Assembly: GCA_943787465.1 (NCBI GenBank)
Contig: CALSMN010000004.1
Location: 124,001 to 188,000 of the forward strand
Origin: an uncultured Bacteroidia bacterium
GTDB taxonomy: Bacteria; Bacteroidota; Bacteroidia; NS11-12g; UBA9320
Direction of reading: 5' to 3'
DNA: 64,000 nucleotides
Shown piece after piece: positions 36,587 to 45,670 of the stretch. The first letter of the stretch is position 1; the number at the start of each line of letters is the position of its first letter. The notes beneath the pieces were generated by a model that searched no databases, was not told where the DNA came from, and saw nothing but the letters and a program-made list of their open reading frames with translations. The position numbers were made by a program, and so were the translations under genes.

Positions 36587-37003
36587 ATGAACAAAGAAAT
36601 ATTAAATAGCAGTAAAGCTCCAGAGCCAGTAGGTGCCTATCCTCATGCCCGAAAATTTGGCAACTTACTCTTCCTAAGTGGTGTTGGCCCTCGTGAAAGA
36701 GGCACCAAAAAAATACCTGGTGTAGAACTATCAGAAGACGGATCTATCCTCAGTTACGATATTGAGATACAATGTAGATCTGTCTTTAATAATATTAAAA
36801 ATATTTTAGAAGACTCCGGAAGTAGTTGGTCAAACATAATTGATGTAACTGTTTTTCTAACCAATATGAAAGATGATTTTAAAATATATAATCGTCTGTA
36901 TGCTGAGTATTTTAAAGACAATCAACCTTGCCGTACAACCATAGAAATCAACTGTTTGCCTACACCTATAGCCATTGAATTAAAGGTGATTGCTACCATT
37001 TGA
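36587..37003 (+). CDS. RidA-family protein, probable 2-aminomuconate deaminase
   Basis: A 138-residue YjgF/YER057c/UK114 family protein. The segments APEPVGAYPHARKFGNLLF and SGVGPRERG with IPGVELSEDG resemble the kynurenine-pathway 2-aminomuconate deaminases more than housekeeping RidA, which has a SGQIP-type motif. CRTTIEINCLP holds the Arg that binds the substrate carboxylate in RidA proteins. The ALDH8-type enzyme at 20866 would act one step earlier. It starts 11 bases after the WD40 gene and abuts dapA stop to stop. Confidence 0.8.
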   Translation: MNKEILNSSKAPEPVGAYPHARKFGNLLFLSGVGPRERGTKKIPGVELSEDGSILSYDIEIQCRSVFNNIKNILEDSGSSWSNIIDVTVFLTNMKDDFKIYNRLYAEYFKDNQPCRTTIEINCLPTPIAIELKVIATI

Positions 37004-37876
37004 TTATAGTTTTTCCATTGCTAAATCTATAGCCTTTTGTGTGGATGAATTGACTGGAACGACTGGGAGTCTAAATACATTTTTACAGATATTTAATTCA
37101 CTCAAAACATATTTAATACCCCCAGGATTACCATCTTTGAAAATAGCTTGCATAACAGGAAGAAGTTTATAATGTAAATGTCTAGCATTCTTAAAGTCTC
37201 CATCCAAGGCATAATTAACCATTTGACTAAACTCTTTAGGGTATGCATTTCCAATAACGGAAATAACGCCCTGCATCCCCGCAGCTATGTATGATAAAGT
37301 ATAATTATCGTCTCCACTGATTACTCCAAAATCTTCTGGAGCTTGCCTAAGCACATCCATACAAACATCTAAACTCCCACTAGCCTCTTTTGTGCAAATA
37401 ATCTGACTCAATTGAGCTATTCTTAATGTGGTGTCTGGAGCTATTAATGACCCCGTTCTTCCAGGCACATTATATATAATGATGGGCCATTTCGAAACCT
37501 CACTCATGGCCTTATAATGCTGATAAATCCCTTCTTGACTTGGCTTGTTATAGTATGGACTTACACTCAAAATTGCATCTATCCCTTCCAGTCTTTCATC
37601 TGATAATCTTTGGAGTATTGCTGAGGTGTTATTACCTCCAATACCAAAAACGATGGGCAAACGACCTGCGTTTACCTGTTTTACTTTATCAAGAACATCA
37701 TACTGTTCTGCCACAGTAAGTGTCGGATTTTCCCCAGTAGTCCCCATGACTACTAAATATTTTACTCCTCCATCTATAATGTGATTTGTTAATCGTTCAA
37801 GACTTTCAAAATCAATGGTTTGATCATCGTTAAATGGGGTTATCATGGCGACCCCTAAACCGTTAAAATTTTTCAT
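37004..37876 (-). CDS. dapA: 4-hydroxy-tetrahydrodipicolinate synthase
   Basis: First dedicated enzyme of lysine and diaminopimelate synthesis, condensing pyruvate with aspartate semialdehyde. It is a TIM barrel of 290 residues with the GTTGE motif (45-49), Tyr135 in YNVPGRTG, and the Schiff-base Lys163 in ICTKEASG. The frame is intact. Its ATG overlaps the stop of the upstream DUF6913 gene by four bases (ATGA), showing translational coupling. Confidence 0.97.
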   Translation of the reverse strand: MKNFNGLGVAMITPFNDDQTIDFESLERLTNHIIDGGVKYLVVMGTTGENPTLTVAEQYDVLDKVKQVNAGRLPIVFGIGGNNTSAILQRLSDERLEGIDAILSVSPYYNKPSQEGIYQHYKAMSEVSKWPIIIYNVPGRTGSLIAPDTTLRIAQLSQIICTKEASGSLDVCMDVLRQAPEDFGVISGDDNYTLSYIAAGMQGVISVIGNAYPKEFSQMVNYALDGDFKNARHLHYKLLPVMQAIFKDGNPGGIKYVLSELNICKNVFRLPVVPVNSSTQKAIDLAMEKL

Positions 37877-38385
37877 TTAATGTATTTTACTAAATCTAAA
37901 AATAATCCATATGAGTCATTACTATTGCTCTTAACCATTAGTTCATGGGCAAAAACAAACTCCTCAAAGTATTTACCTATTCTTGTTTGGGCAGACGATA
38001 ATACGGATATCCCCTGCAATTCATTCATCCCGTGAATATCCAAATTAATTAAAAAATCATGTCCTCCATGAATAAATGGAGCCACACTATTTAATTTTGG
38101 TATTTTCCAAAAATTTATGTCTGCACAACAAAAATAATGCTCTTTAAAATTTGGCAGGTAATTGTCAATATTTTTATCATTGACAAATCCTAATGTATAT
38201 ACCTTTTTCCCTTCTGCTTCAAAATAATGAATAATCTTATTTTTTAAATTGTTGTCTATTTCATTGACAGCATATACTATCCCAATATTACGAGCTGCTT
38301 TTAGTTTTTTGAGTTTTTCAAATTTTTCATTTTGGCTTTTATTAACCAGAATCTTTCTTCCTATATTTTGTTGCAAATTTGTCAA
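37873..38385 (-). CDS. DUF6913 family protein
   Basis: A 170-residue protein of unknown function that matches the DUF6913 family, commonly found between ligA and dapA in Flavobacteriia-like genomes, as here. No signal peptide or catalytic motif is recognised; a YAVNEIDNNLKNKIIHYFEAEGKKV-type segment suggests a Rossmann-like alpha/beta start. The start is TTG at 38385. A TATCTTTG box lies only 5 bases before it, which predicts a leaderless transcript initiated at a TTG. Confidence 0.75.
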   Translation of the reverse strand: MTNLQQNIGRKILVNKSQNEKFEKLKKLKAARNIGIVYAVNEIDNNLKNKIIHYFEAEGKKVYTLGFVNDKNIDNYLPNFKEHYFCCADINFWKIPKLNSVAPFIHGGHDFLINLDIHGMNELQGISVLSSAQTRIGKYFEEFVFAHELMVKSNSNDSYGLFLDLVKYIK

Positions 38386-38390
38386 TGATA

Positions 38391-38398
38391 CAAAGATA
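38391..38398 (-). promoter_or_regulatory. -7 promoter box TATCTTTG for DUF6913-dapA
   Basis: Exact TAnnTTTG match on the minus strand, 5 bases before the TTG start, and just past the ligA stop. Confidence 0.45.
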
Positions 38399-38402
38399 TT
38401 AT

Positions 38403-40436
38403 TTAGTCCTCAATCATTGCGGAAAATTCAGTTTCCGATAGCATCTTAATGCCTAATTTTTCCGCTTTTTCTTTTTTTGCTGGTCCCATATTTTCACCCA
38501 CAATAATAAAATCAGTGGATTTAGAGATAGAACTCACATTTTTTCCTCCATGATCTTCAATTAGTTTTTTGAGTTCATTTCGGGAGAATAACGTGAAAAC
38601 TCCACTAATTACAAAACTTTTATTGCTAAGGATATTGCTCGATAGCGCTTTTTCTTCTACCTCTAAATTCAACCCAATTGATTTCATATGATCAATTTCT
38701 AATCGATTTTCTTCGGAAGAAAAATAGGTCTTTATGCTTTGGGCGATAACTTCTCCAATTTCAGGTACAGCATTCAATTCTTCAAGAGTTGCATGCATAA
38801 TCCTTTCCATTGTTTTAAAGTGAAAGGCAATTTTTTTAGCTACTGTTTCGCCTACAAAACGTATTCCCAATGCAAATAGTAATCGCTCAAAAGGCTGATT
38901 GATTGATTCTCTAATTCCGACTAAAATATTCTCTACTGTTTTTTCTTTGAAGCTCACAATCCGCTCATCATCGTCGCCCTCACTTATGGTTTTGCTTAAG
39001 CCCAAAAGGTTGTCATAATTTAAATGGTATAAATCAAGAGGCCGTTGGACTAATCCAGCTTGATATAGTACGTCAATTTTTCCCTCCCCTAAACTAGCTA
39101 CATCCATGGCTTTACGCCCAATAAAATGTTCTATTTTACCTTTGATTTGTGGGGGACATCCACTAGAATTTGGACACCTATAAACAGCTTCTCCATCAGG
39201 TCGTTCTAATAGGGACATACATTCTGGACATGATTTAATAAAAAGGGTAGGCTGTGAAACTGAGGATCTGCTTGATTTATCTACATCCACTATTTTAGGA
39301 ATAATCTCTCCGCCTTTTTCTACAAATACTGTATCTCCTATTCGGACATCAAGTTGAGCTATGAAATCTGCATTATGTAGACTTGCTCTTTTAACTGTAG
39401 TTCCTAATATTTGAACAGGATCTAAAATTGCTACTGGTGTAACCGCTCCTGTTCTACCAACTTGATAATTAATCCCTCTCATGGTAGTCCCTTGTCGCTC
39501 CGTTTCAAATTTATACGACATGGCCCATCGAGGAAATTTACTTGTGAAGCCCATTTCTTCTTGCTGCAATCGACTATTTACCTTAATGACTACACCATCA
39601 ATTTCAAAACTTAATTCTTTTCGCTTTTTGTCCCATAACTCTATAAAATCCCATACTTCTGTAATTGAATCGCATAAAACGGTATCCTTATTAATAGGCA
39701 AACCGTATGATTTTAATTTTTGTAGACTTTGATAGTGATCTAAATGAGTATCATTCCCTTCAATTAGTTGATACATAAACCCATCCAAAGGTCGTTTGGC
39801 TACCTCACTACTATCTTGAAGTTTGATGGTTCCAGCTGCTGTATTTCTTGGATTTGCATATAACTGTTCTCCGTTTTTTTTACGTTCTTGATTCATGCGT
39901 TCAAAGGCTGTTTTATGGATAAAAATCTCACCACGCACTTCCAAAATAGAAGGAAAATCTCCTTTCAATCGATGTGGTATTGCACGTATCGTCTTGACAT
40001 TTGCTGTTACATCATCTCCTCTTGAACCATCTCCCCGAGTAATGGCCTGAATAAGCTGACCCTCTTGATATCGCAATGCAATGGCCAATCCATCAAATTT
40101 TAATTCAGCGGTATATTGAAATTGGTTACCCCCTATGAGCTTTGATACCCGTTGATCAAAATCAATTAACTCTTCTTTATTATAGGTATTCCCTAAACTG
40201 AGCATACGCGAACTGTGCTGTACGGTATTGAAATTTTTGGTAACCTCACCGCCCACTTGTTGAGTAGGGCTATTTTCTTGTAAATATTGCGGATAAGCCT
40301 CTTCTAGCAATTGCAACTCCTTTAATTTTTTATCAAATTCTCGATCTGAAATAGTAGGTTGAGCCAATACATAATAATTATAATTATGCGTTTTTAACTC
40401 TTCGGACAATGCTTTAATTTTGGCTTCTGCAGACAC
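38403..40436 (-). CDS. ligA: NAD-dependent DNA ligase
   Basis: Seals nicks in replication and repair. Domain order is complete: Ia and adenylation domain with the nucleophile Lys113 in ELKFDGLAI, OB domain (VGRTGAVTPVA), a four-cysteine zinc finger (CPEC and CPNSSGC near 400-425), HhH repeats and a C-terminal BRCT domain. At 677 residues it is typical. The start is GTG at 40436, with a TAAATTCG near-match to the -7 box 5 bases upstream. Confidence 0.97.
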   Translation of the reverse strand: MSAEAKIKALSEELKTHNYNYYVLAQPTISDREFDKKLKELQLLEEAYPQYLQENSPTQQVGGEVTKNFNTVQHSSRMLSLGNTYNKEELIDFDQRVSKLIGGNQFQYTAELKFDGLAIALRYQEGQLIQAITRGDGSRGDDVTANVKTIRAIPHRLKGDFPSILEVRGEIFIHKTAFERMNQERKKNGEQLYANPRNTAAGTIKLQDSSEVAKRPLDGFMYQLIEGNDTHLDHYQSLQKLKSYGLPINKDTVLCDSITEVWDFIELWDKKRKELSFEIDGVVIKVNSRLQQEEMGFTSKFPRWAMSYKFETERQGTTMRGINYQVGRTGAVTPVAILDPVQILGTTVKRASLHNADFIAQLDVRIGDTVFVEKGGEIIPKIVDVDKSSRSSVSQPTLFIKSCPECMSLLERPDGEAVYRCPNSSGCPPQIKGKIEHFIGRKAMDVASLGEGKIDVLYQAGLVQRPLDLYHLNYDNLLGLSKTISEGDDDERIVSFKEKTVENILVGIRESINQPFERLLFALGIRFVGETVAKKIAFHFKTMERIMHATLEELNAVPEIGEVIAQSIKTYFSSEENRLEIDHMKSIGLNLEVEEKALSSNILSNKSFVISGVFTLFSRNELKKLIEDHGGKNVSSISKSTDFIIVGENMGPAKKEKAEKLGIKMLSETEFSAMIED

Positions 40437-40518
40437 TTGGGCGAATTTACATCCAATGAATCAGATTTTTAGAATCTTTGATTTTTTTTCATTTTAAAAA
40501 AGTTCCGTTTTGGTATCC

Positions 40519-40526
40519 TACCTTTG
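40519..40526 (+). promoter_or_regulatory. -7 promoter box TACCTTTG for the RemB/Wzi-like gene
   Basis: Exact TAnnTTTG match, 6 bases before the ATG at 40533. The box overlaps a TTG at 40524, which makes that TTG an unlikely start. Confidence 0.5.
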
Positions 40527-40532
40527 AAGTTT

Positions 40533-42182
40533 ATGAGAAAGATTCTAATCTTATTTTTTGGGACAATAGGAATGTCTGCTTTTGGTCAATCCCCTTTTTC
40601 TTCTGGATATTTTAATTACCATTTAACGGATCGGTATGAAATACAATCTAATACCTTAACAACCGATTTTTTTACTGGCATAAAACCTTATCGTCGAGAT
40701 GCTATAGCAAACTTTTGTAATTCAATTTCTACAAAAACCAAACAAGACGATTTTAATAAAAATTATTTAATTAATGATCAATCTTTATATACCGCTGAGT
40801 CTATTCAACTTAAAAATAAAATTAAAAAATTCTACCCTGTTGAAAACTCATTTTTATTCGTTTACGAAGATCGATTTAAAGCTTCATTGAATCCTGTCTT
40901 AGGTTTTATTGGAGGCATGGTAAATAATGATACGCTACCTTTATATCAAAACTCAAGGGGTCTTGAACTCAGAGGTAGTATTGGAAATAAAGTAGGTTTT
41001 TATAGTTACGCCCTTGAAAATCAAGTACGATTTCCAGATTTCTTAAATGAAAAATATGATGCTAATGGTTCGGTAACAGGAGCCACGTTAGCAAAAAAAT
41101 TTAAAAATAATGGGCGTGATTACTTCAATGTTGCTGGTCATATTTCTTTTTCACCTTTAGAGGAAATAACGGTACAGTTGGGCCATGATAAAAATTTTAT
41201 TGGTAACGGATATCGATCTCTTATTTTGTCTAATGACGCTGCACCAAATACCTTTTTAAAATTAAATACCAAAGTTTGGAAATTCAACTACATGAATTTG
41301 TACTCCGTACATACTGATTCAAAGGGTTTTGATGGAAATTCTCCTACAGCAAGGAAATATTCGGCATTGCATCATTTGAGTTTAAATCTAGGAAGAAATC
41401 TCACATTAGGCTTTTGGGAAAATGTAGTCTTTGATCGTCAAGATAGCTCAGAAAATGATCGATTTGAGGTAGATTATTTCAATCCAATTATTTTTTATAG
41501 AGCAGTAGAGCATGGATTAAATAGTAGCGATAATGTATTGCTAGGTATGGATTGGAAATGGAACTTTTTGGGAAGATTTTCACTATATGGCCAGTTTGTC
41601 TTGGATGAATTTATAAAAGACGATTTCTTAAATGCGAGTTCTTCATGGGTAAATAAGTGGGGATATCAAGCTGGGCTTAAATACATCAATATCCTTGGTA
41701 TACATAATTTAGATGCTCAACTTGAGATAAATCAAGTAAGACCTTATGTGTATAGCCATTATTCCCCATCTCAAAACTGGATTCATTACAATCAAGCTTT
41801 GGCACATCCATTGGGTGCAAATTTTAGAGAATTTATTGGTATTCTTCGATATCAACCAATCGATCGATTATTTATCGATGCCCGATACAGTTTTTCTAGA
41901 CAAGGTATAGATACCAGTAAAAATTCAACCAATTTTGGTGGAGATGTCACTCGGGGAAATAAACAAATAACAAACAAAGATCAAGTAATACTATTTCAAG
42001 GTATAGAAAATACACTATCTACGATTTCATTTGATATAAGCTATATGCTGTGGCACAACCTATTTTTGGATGGGGGTATATGGATTAGAAAACAACTTAA
42101 TCCAATAGTTGGCAGTAAAACTAATTCACTATTCCGGATGGGAATACGACTGAACCTTGCACCAATCGATTACCGACAATAA
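40533..42182 (+). CDS. RemB/Wzi-like outer-membrane beta-barrel protein
   Basis: A 549-residue barrel protein with signal peptide MRKILILFFGTIGMSAFGQ. The mature part has alternating beta strands; GHDKNFIGNGYRSLILS near residue 222 is the hallmark of the Wzi capsule-assembly family, which includes the Flavobacterium gliding protein RemB. A polysaccharide-attachment or gliding accessory role is likely, but this sequence alone does not decide. An upstream TTG (40524) would add three residues; the promoter box argues for the ATG. It abuts the convergent gene at 42183 stop to stop. Confidence 0.78.
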   Translation: MRKILILFFGTIGMSAFGQSPFSSGYFNYHLTDRYEIQSNTLTTDFFTGIKPYRRDAIANFCNSISTKTKQDDFNKNYLINDQSLYTAESIQLKNKIKKFYPVENSFLFVYEDRFKASLNPVLGFIGGMVNNDTLPLYQNSRGLELRGSIGNKVGFYSYALENQVRFPDFLNEKYDANGSVTGATLAKKFKNNGRDYFNVAGHISFSPLEEITVQLGHDKNFIGNGYRSLILSNDAAPNTFLKLNTKVWKFNYMNLYSVHTDSKGFDGNSPTARKYSALHHLSLNLGRNLTLGFWENVVFDRQDSSENDRFEVDYFNPIIFYRAVEHGLNSSDNVLLGMDWKWNFLGRFSLYGQFVLDEFIKDDFLNASSSWVNKWGYQAGLKYINILGIHNLDAQLEINQVRPYVYSHYSPSQNWIHYNQALAHPLGANFREFIGILRYQPIDRLFIDARYSFSRQGIDTSKNSTNFGGDVTRGNKQITNKDQVILFQGIENTLSTISFDISYMLWHNLFLDGGIWIRKQLNPIVGSKTNSLFRMGIRLNLAPIDYRQ

Positions 42183-43442
42183 CTACGTTTTTTGTTTTTT
42201 CTTTTTTACACTAGGAAAAAGTATATTATTAAGAATCAGACGATACCCTGGTGAGTTAGGGTGAAGTGACAAATCTGTTGGGGGCTCCCCAACCATGTGC
42301 TGATAATCCTCAGGATCATGGCCTCCAAAAAATGTAAACTGTCCTTGGCCCATAATTCCGTGTACATATTTTACCTCATTTAAGCTTTTGTTTTCTCCTA
42401 AAATAACTACAGAACTTTTAACATGCTGTTTTTTAAATGCGGTTGTTTGACCCATAAAAGATTTTATTACACGTTCATGATTTTGAGTCAAAATTGTAGG
42501 AATAACATCCCATTTCGCACTAAATTCATTCAATGCGAATAGATCATTGGCTTCATTAACCTGTCTATTTCTTGGATCTACATCAATACTACTAATTTCA
42601 TATCTCATAGGGTTAAGCTCAATTTTGAAATCTTTGAAAGCAAAAGTATTATCAAAATTCAACTTCGATTGGGCTTGTTGATCGATTGGGTCTCCATCAA
42701 ACATTCGATCACATATATCTACCCCATCTGCTGAAAGGGCAACATCATAACTATCAGGAGCACTGCACATGGCAAATAAAAATCCTCCGCCTAGCGTAAA
42801 ATCTTTAATTCGTTTTGTTACCGCTAATTTAAGTTGAGCAGCTGATGCGTATCCATACTTTTCTGCCATGGCCTCAGCCTCTGAAACTTGTTCTATATAC
42901 CAAGGTGCATTTCGATAACTAGCCCAAAACTTTCCGAATTGTCCAGTAAAATCTTCATGATGCAAGTGAAGCCAATTGTACAAAGGCAACTTATCGGATA
43001 GCACCTCATCATCAAAAATCACATCATATGGGATTTCTGCATATGTGAGAACCATGGTAACTGCATCGTCCCATGGTTGTGCAGTTTTTGGAGAATACAC
43101 AGCAATTTTAGGCACGGTTAATAGTTTTACCACTTCAGCATTAACTGTTGGATCTGCTATTTCATTTTTAAGTGCGTTGGCTTTGGCATCGCTCATAGTA
43201 TAAAAAGAAACACCTCTCAACAAGCATTCTTGCTCAATATTTTCATAATCATTCATTAAAAAACTACCCCCTTTATAATTGAGTAACCACTCTACTTGCT
43301 CTTGCTGTTCCAAAACCCAAAATGCTATTCCATAGGCTTTCAAATGATTCTTTTGTGTAGCATCCATTGGGATGATCAATTGATCCGCTTTTGTAGATCT
43401 AAAGGCTAATATTGTTAAAAAAATAAAAACTAATCTAGCCAT
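42183..43442 (-). CDS. Exported Bacteroidota protein, often labelled asparagine synthetase B-like; real function unknown
   Basis: A 419-residue protein with an N-terminal signal (MARLVFIFLTILAFRSTKA). It resembles Bacteroidota proteins that databases label asparagine synthetase B, but I see neither an N-terminal Cys glutaminase nor an ATP-binding SGGxDS motif. An FFGGHDPEDYQH segment near 370 recalls ThuA or glutamine-amidotransferase-like folds, and FLFAMCSAPDSYD near 220 could hold a nucleophile-like Cys. Its partner and substrate are unknown. It is the last gene of the tsaD unit, 3 bases after crcB. Confidence 0.7.
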   Translation of the reverse strand: MARLVFIFLTILAFRSTKADQLIIPMDATQKNHLKAYGIAFWVLEQQEQVEWLLNYKGGSFLMNDYENIEQECLLRGVSFYTMSDAKANALKNEIADPTVNAEVVKLLTVPKIAVYSPKTAQPWDDAVTMVLTYAEIPYDVIFDDEVLSDKLPLYNWLHLHHEDFTGQFGKFWASYRNAPWYIEQVSEAEAMAEKYGYASAAQLKLAVTKRIKDFTLGGGFLFAMCSAPDSYDVALSADGVDICDRMFDGDPIDQQAQSKLNFDNTFAFKDFKIELNPMRYEISSIDVDPRNRQVNEANDLFALNEFSAKWDVIPTILTQNHERVIKSFMGQTTAFKKQHVKSSVVILGENKSLNEVKYVHGIMGQGQFTFFGGHDPEDYQHMVGEPPTDLSLHPNSPGYRLILNNILFPSVKKKKQKT

Positions 43443-43445
43443 AAT

Positions 43446-43805
43446 TTATTTCAAAATAAAAGTTGTGATTTTGTGAGCTATAATAACAAGAAGTATCCCA
43501 AAAATATTACTACAAGCAATATAGGCTATACCCTTTTTATACTCTGCCAATTGAAGCAATTTAAATGCATCCAATCCGAAACTTGAAAAAGTGGTGAATC
43601 CTCCTAAGATCCCAGTAATTAAAAATAGAGACCATGTGGGATGATCGAGCACAAATACACTCACCACTCCAATGAATAAACAACCCAATAAATTAACAGA
43701 TAAAGAAGCCCATGGGAAATCAGTTGAGGGCTGAATTAATTCGCCGACAAACCAGCGAAGTGCTGCTCCAATTCCACCGCCTATAAAAACCCAAATTAAA
43801 TGCAT
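43446..43805 (-). CDS. crcB: Fluoride channel CrcB/Fluc
   Basis: A 119-residue dual-topology fluoride exporter with four hydrophobic helices. Family signatures are GGGIGAALRW (9-18), the LSVNLLGCLFIG segment with the channel Asn near 39, and GGFTTFSSFGLD near 70-83, which lines the pore and Na+ site. One copy is enough for a homodimer. No fluoride riboswitch is visible upstream. It overlaps the gene at 43805 by one base. Confidence 0.95.
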   Translation of the reverse strand: MHLIWVFIGGGIGAALRWFVGELIQPSTDFPWASLSVNLLGCLFIGVVSVFVLDHPTWSLFLITGILGGFTTFSSFGLDAFKLLQLAEYKKGIAYIACSNIFGILLVIIAHKITTFILK

Positions 43806-44617
43806 TAATGAAACGAGTAATTATATAAAAATTCTACTTCCAAAGCACCGTTACCATTATACGTTAGTACATTATTTAATAGCCCATTTTTCATATAAAA
43901 ATAGAGTTGTTTCCGATTCTGTGTATCCAATGTGCTAGCTATTCTACCTTTTTGATCATAGCTGTAATATACTTGTTTGAAACTTGGTTTTTCTCCGTAA
44001 GTAGTGAAGGCAATACTTTTCATTTTCCCGTCTTCTAATCGCTCATAGCTTATCATATCTATGGGTTCGCCTTTTTGATCTGAGGAAATTTGTTGTACAA
44101 GATAATTATTTACATCATAGCGATAAATAGTTCTTAATATATTTTTATTTCCATGGTTATTAATACGTAAAGCAACTGTGCTATCTAGTCGGTTATGATC
44201 ATCTCTGTAAAAAGTATTGTAAGACATAAGCGTATCCATTTCTTGAGTGAAGTAAGTAATTGTCGTTTGAGGATCTGCTGAATTTTGATATTTAAAAATA
44301 CTTTTAGCAAAGGGTAGATTATCCCTCCTAATTTCTAATGAATCTAATCGATTATTGGAATAGCTATACCATTTTTCTTCTATATTATTCCAACCAATAC
44401 AATGTAAATCAACGCTATGAAATAATATTTGAGCATCTTTATCAAATTTTGTAAACTCAAGAAGACAAGTATCTTTATTGGCCTCAAAAGCATGAACAAA
44501 CTGAAATTTTTCAATAGTTGCCACCCGATTTAATCGGATTAATGAAGTATCGTTTTGTTGTGCACAGACGCCATGAGTAAGCATAATTAAAAGTATAAAA
44601 AAGAAATTATTTTTCAT
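43805..44617 (-). CDS. Exported hypothetical protein with YD-like repeats
   Basis: I do not recognise a family. ATG at 44617 gives the signal MKNNFFFILLIMLTHGVCAQ; a start five codons upstream (44632) would overlap tsaD by 19 bases and lengthen the n-region. The mature part, of about 250 residues, has repeated Tyr/Asp-rich strands such as YRYDVNNYL, YYSYDQKGRIAS and YLYN-like endings, resembling YD/RHS-type or MORN-like beta repeats. It lies between tsaD and crcB in one transcript. The function is unknown. Confidence 0.65.
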   Translation of the reverse strand: MKNNFFFILLIMLTHGVCAQQNDTSLIRLNRVATIEKFQFVHAFEANKDTCLLEFTKFDKDAQILFHSVDLHCIGWNNIEEKWYSYSNNRLDSLEIRRDNLPFAKSIFKYQNSADPQTTITYFTQEMDTLMSYNTFYRDDHNRLDSTVALRINNHGNKNILRTIYRYDVNNYLVQQISSDQKGEPIDMISYERLEDGKMKSIAFTTYGEKPSFKQVYYSYDQKGRIASTLDTQNRKQLYFYMKNGLLNNVLTYNGNGALEVEFLYNYSFH

Positions 44618-45633
44618 TTTTTTGTAAAGCATACATCAGTTAATGTGCCAAATTTTTCTTGGTCAAATTTAATCTTACCAGCAAAAGCAATCATGGCAGC
44701 ATTGTCTGTACAATATTCAAATTTAGGGATAAATGCTCCCCCTTTATGCTTATTCGCCAGTTCGACTAATTTATTTCGTAAAGCTGAATTAGCAGCTACA
44801 CCTCCAGCAATTCCAATATTTTTAACACCGGTTTCAATTATTGCTTTCTCCAATTGGGACACTAAATAAGACACTATTGTATATTGAATGGATGCACAAA
44901 GATCATTTTTATTAGAATTAATAAAATCAGCATTTTTTTTCACCTCTTTTTGAAGAAAATACAAAATGGATGTTTTTAATCCAGAGAAACTAAAATTCAA
45001 ATCTCCTACATTAGGAATATTAAAGGAGAATGCCCCTGGATTTCCTTGAGAAGCCAATTGATCTATAATTGGTCCTGAGGGATAAGGCAACCCCAGCATT
45101 TTACCTGCTTTATCAAAAGCTTCACCAGCAGCATCGTCTATGGTTTTACCCAAAATTTGCATTTCATAATTTTCTTGAACCAAGACAATTTGAGTATGTC
45201 CTCCAGATACCAACAAACATAAAAAAGGCAATGGAGGAATATCGCCATCAATGAAGTGAACTAAAACGTGCGCATCTATATGATCTACATTAACAAACGG
45301 AATGTTTAAAGCCATGGATAATCCCTTTACAAAAGTGTGTCCAACCAGAAGTGAACCCATAAGCCCTGGTCCTTGCGTACAGGCAATAGCATTAATATCT
45401 TGAAGTTTTAGATTCGCTTTCTTTAAAGCTAGATGAACGGTCGGTAAAATATTTTTTTGATGTTTTCTACTCGCCCATTCTGGAACAACTCCTCCAAATT
45501 CTTCATGAATTTTTTGGGAAGCAATCACATTGGAATAAATTTTGCTATCGCATAATATAGAGGCTGAGGTATCATCACAAGACGATTCGATTCCAAGTAT
45601 TATTTTATGTGAATTGTTGTTTGTAGATTCCAA
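44614..45633 (-). CDS. tsaD: tRNA N6-threonylcarbamoyladenosine transferase TsaD
   Basis: Transfers threonylcarbamoyl to A37 of ANN-decoding tRNAs with TsaB and TsaE. It has the ASKHA fold with GIESSCDDTSA (14-24), the metal-binding His pair H118 and H122 in DHIDAH, LLVSGGHTQ near 140, DDAAGEAFDK and AGGVAANSALR near 275. At 339 residues it is typical. The start is TTG at 45633. It is divergent from tamB, an arrangement familiar in Bacteroidota. Confidence 0.96.
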   Translation of the reverse strand: MESTNNNSHKIILGIESSCDDTSASILCDSKIYSNVIASQKIHEEFGGVVPEWASRKHQKNILPTVHLALKKANLKLQDINAIACTQGPGLMGSLLVGHTFVKGLSMALNIPFVNVDHIDAHVLVHFIDGDIPPLPFLCLLVSGGHTQIVLVQENYEMQILGKTIDDAAGEAFDKAGKMLGLPYPSGPIIDQLASQGNPGAFSFNIPNVGDLNFSFSGLKTSILYFLQKEVKKNADFINSNKNDLCASIQYTIVSYLVSQLEKAIIETGVKNIGIAGGVAANSALRNKLVELANKHKGGAFIPKFEYCTDNAAMIAFAGKIKFDQEKFGTLTDVCFTKK

Positions 45634-45635
45634 GG

Positions 45636-45643
45636 TATGTTTG
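45636..45643 (+). promoter_or_regulatory. -7 promoter box TATGTTTG for tamB
   Basis: Exact TAnnTTTG match, 27 bases before the TTG start of tamB. Confidence 0.4.
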
Positions 45644-45670
45644 CAATGTAAAGTGTATAACTACAACTAA

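Noticed and set aside
40524-40526. TTG at 40524 as the start of the RemB-like gene
   Set aside because: The TTG is part of the TACCTTTG promoter box; the ATG at 40533 begins a standard signal peptide.
43446-43805. Fluoride riboswitch controlling crcB
   Set aside because: crcB overlaps the preceding gene by one base and no leader exists to hold an aptamer.
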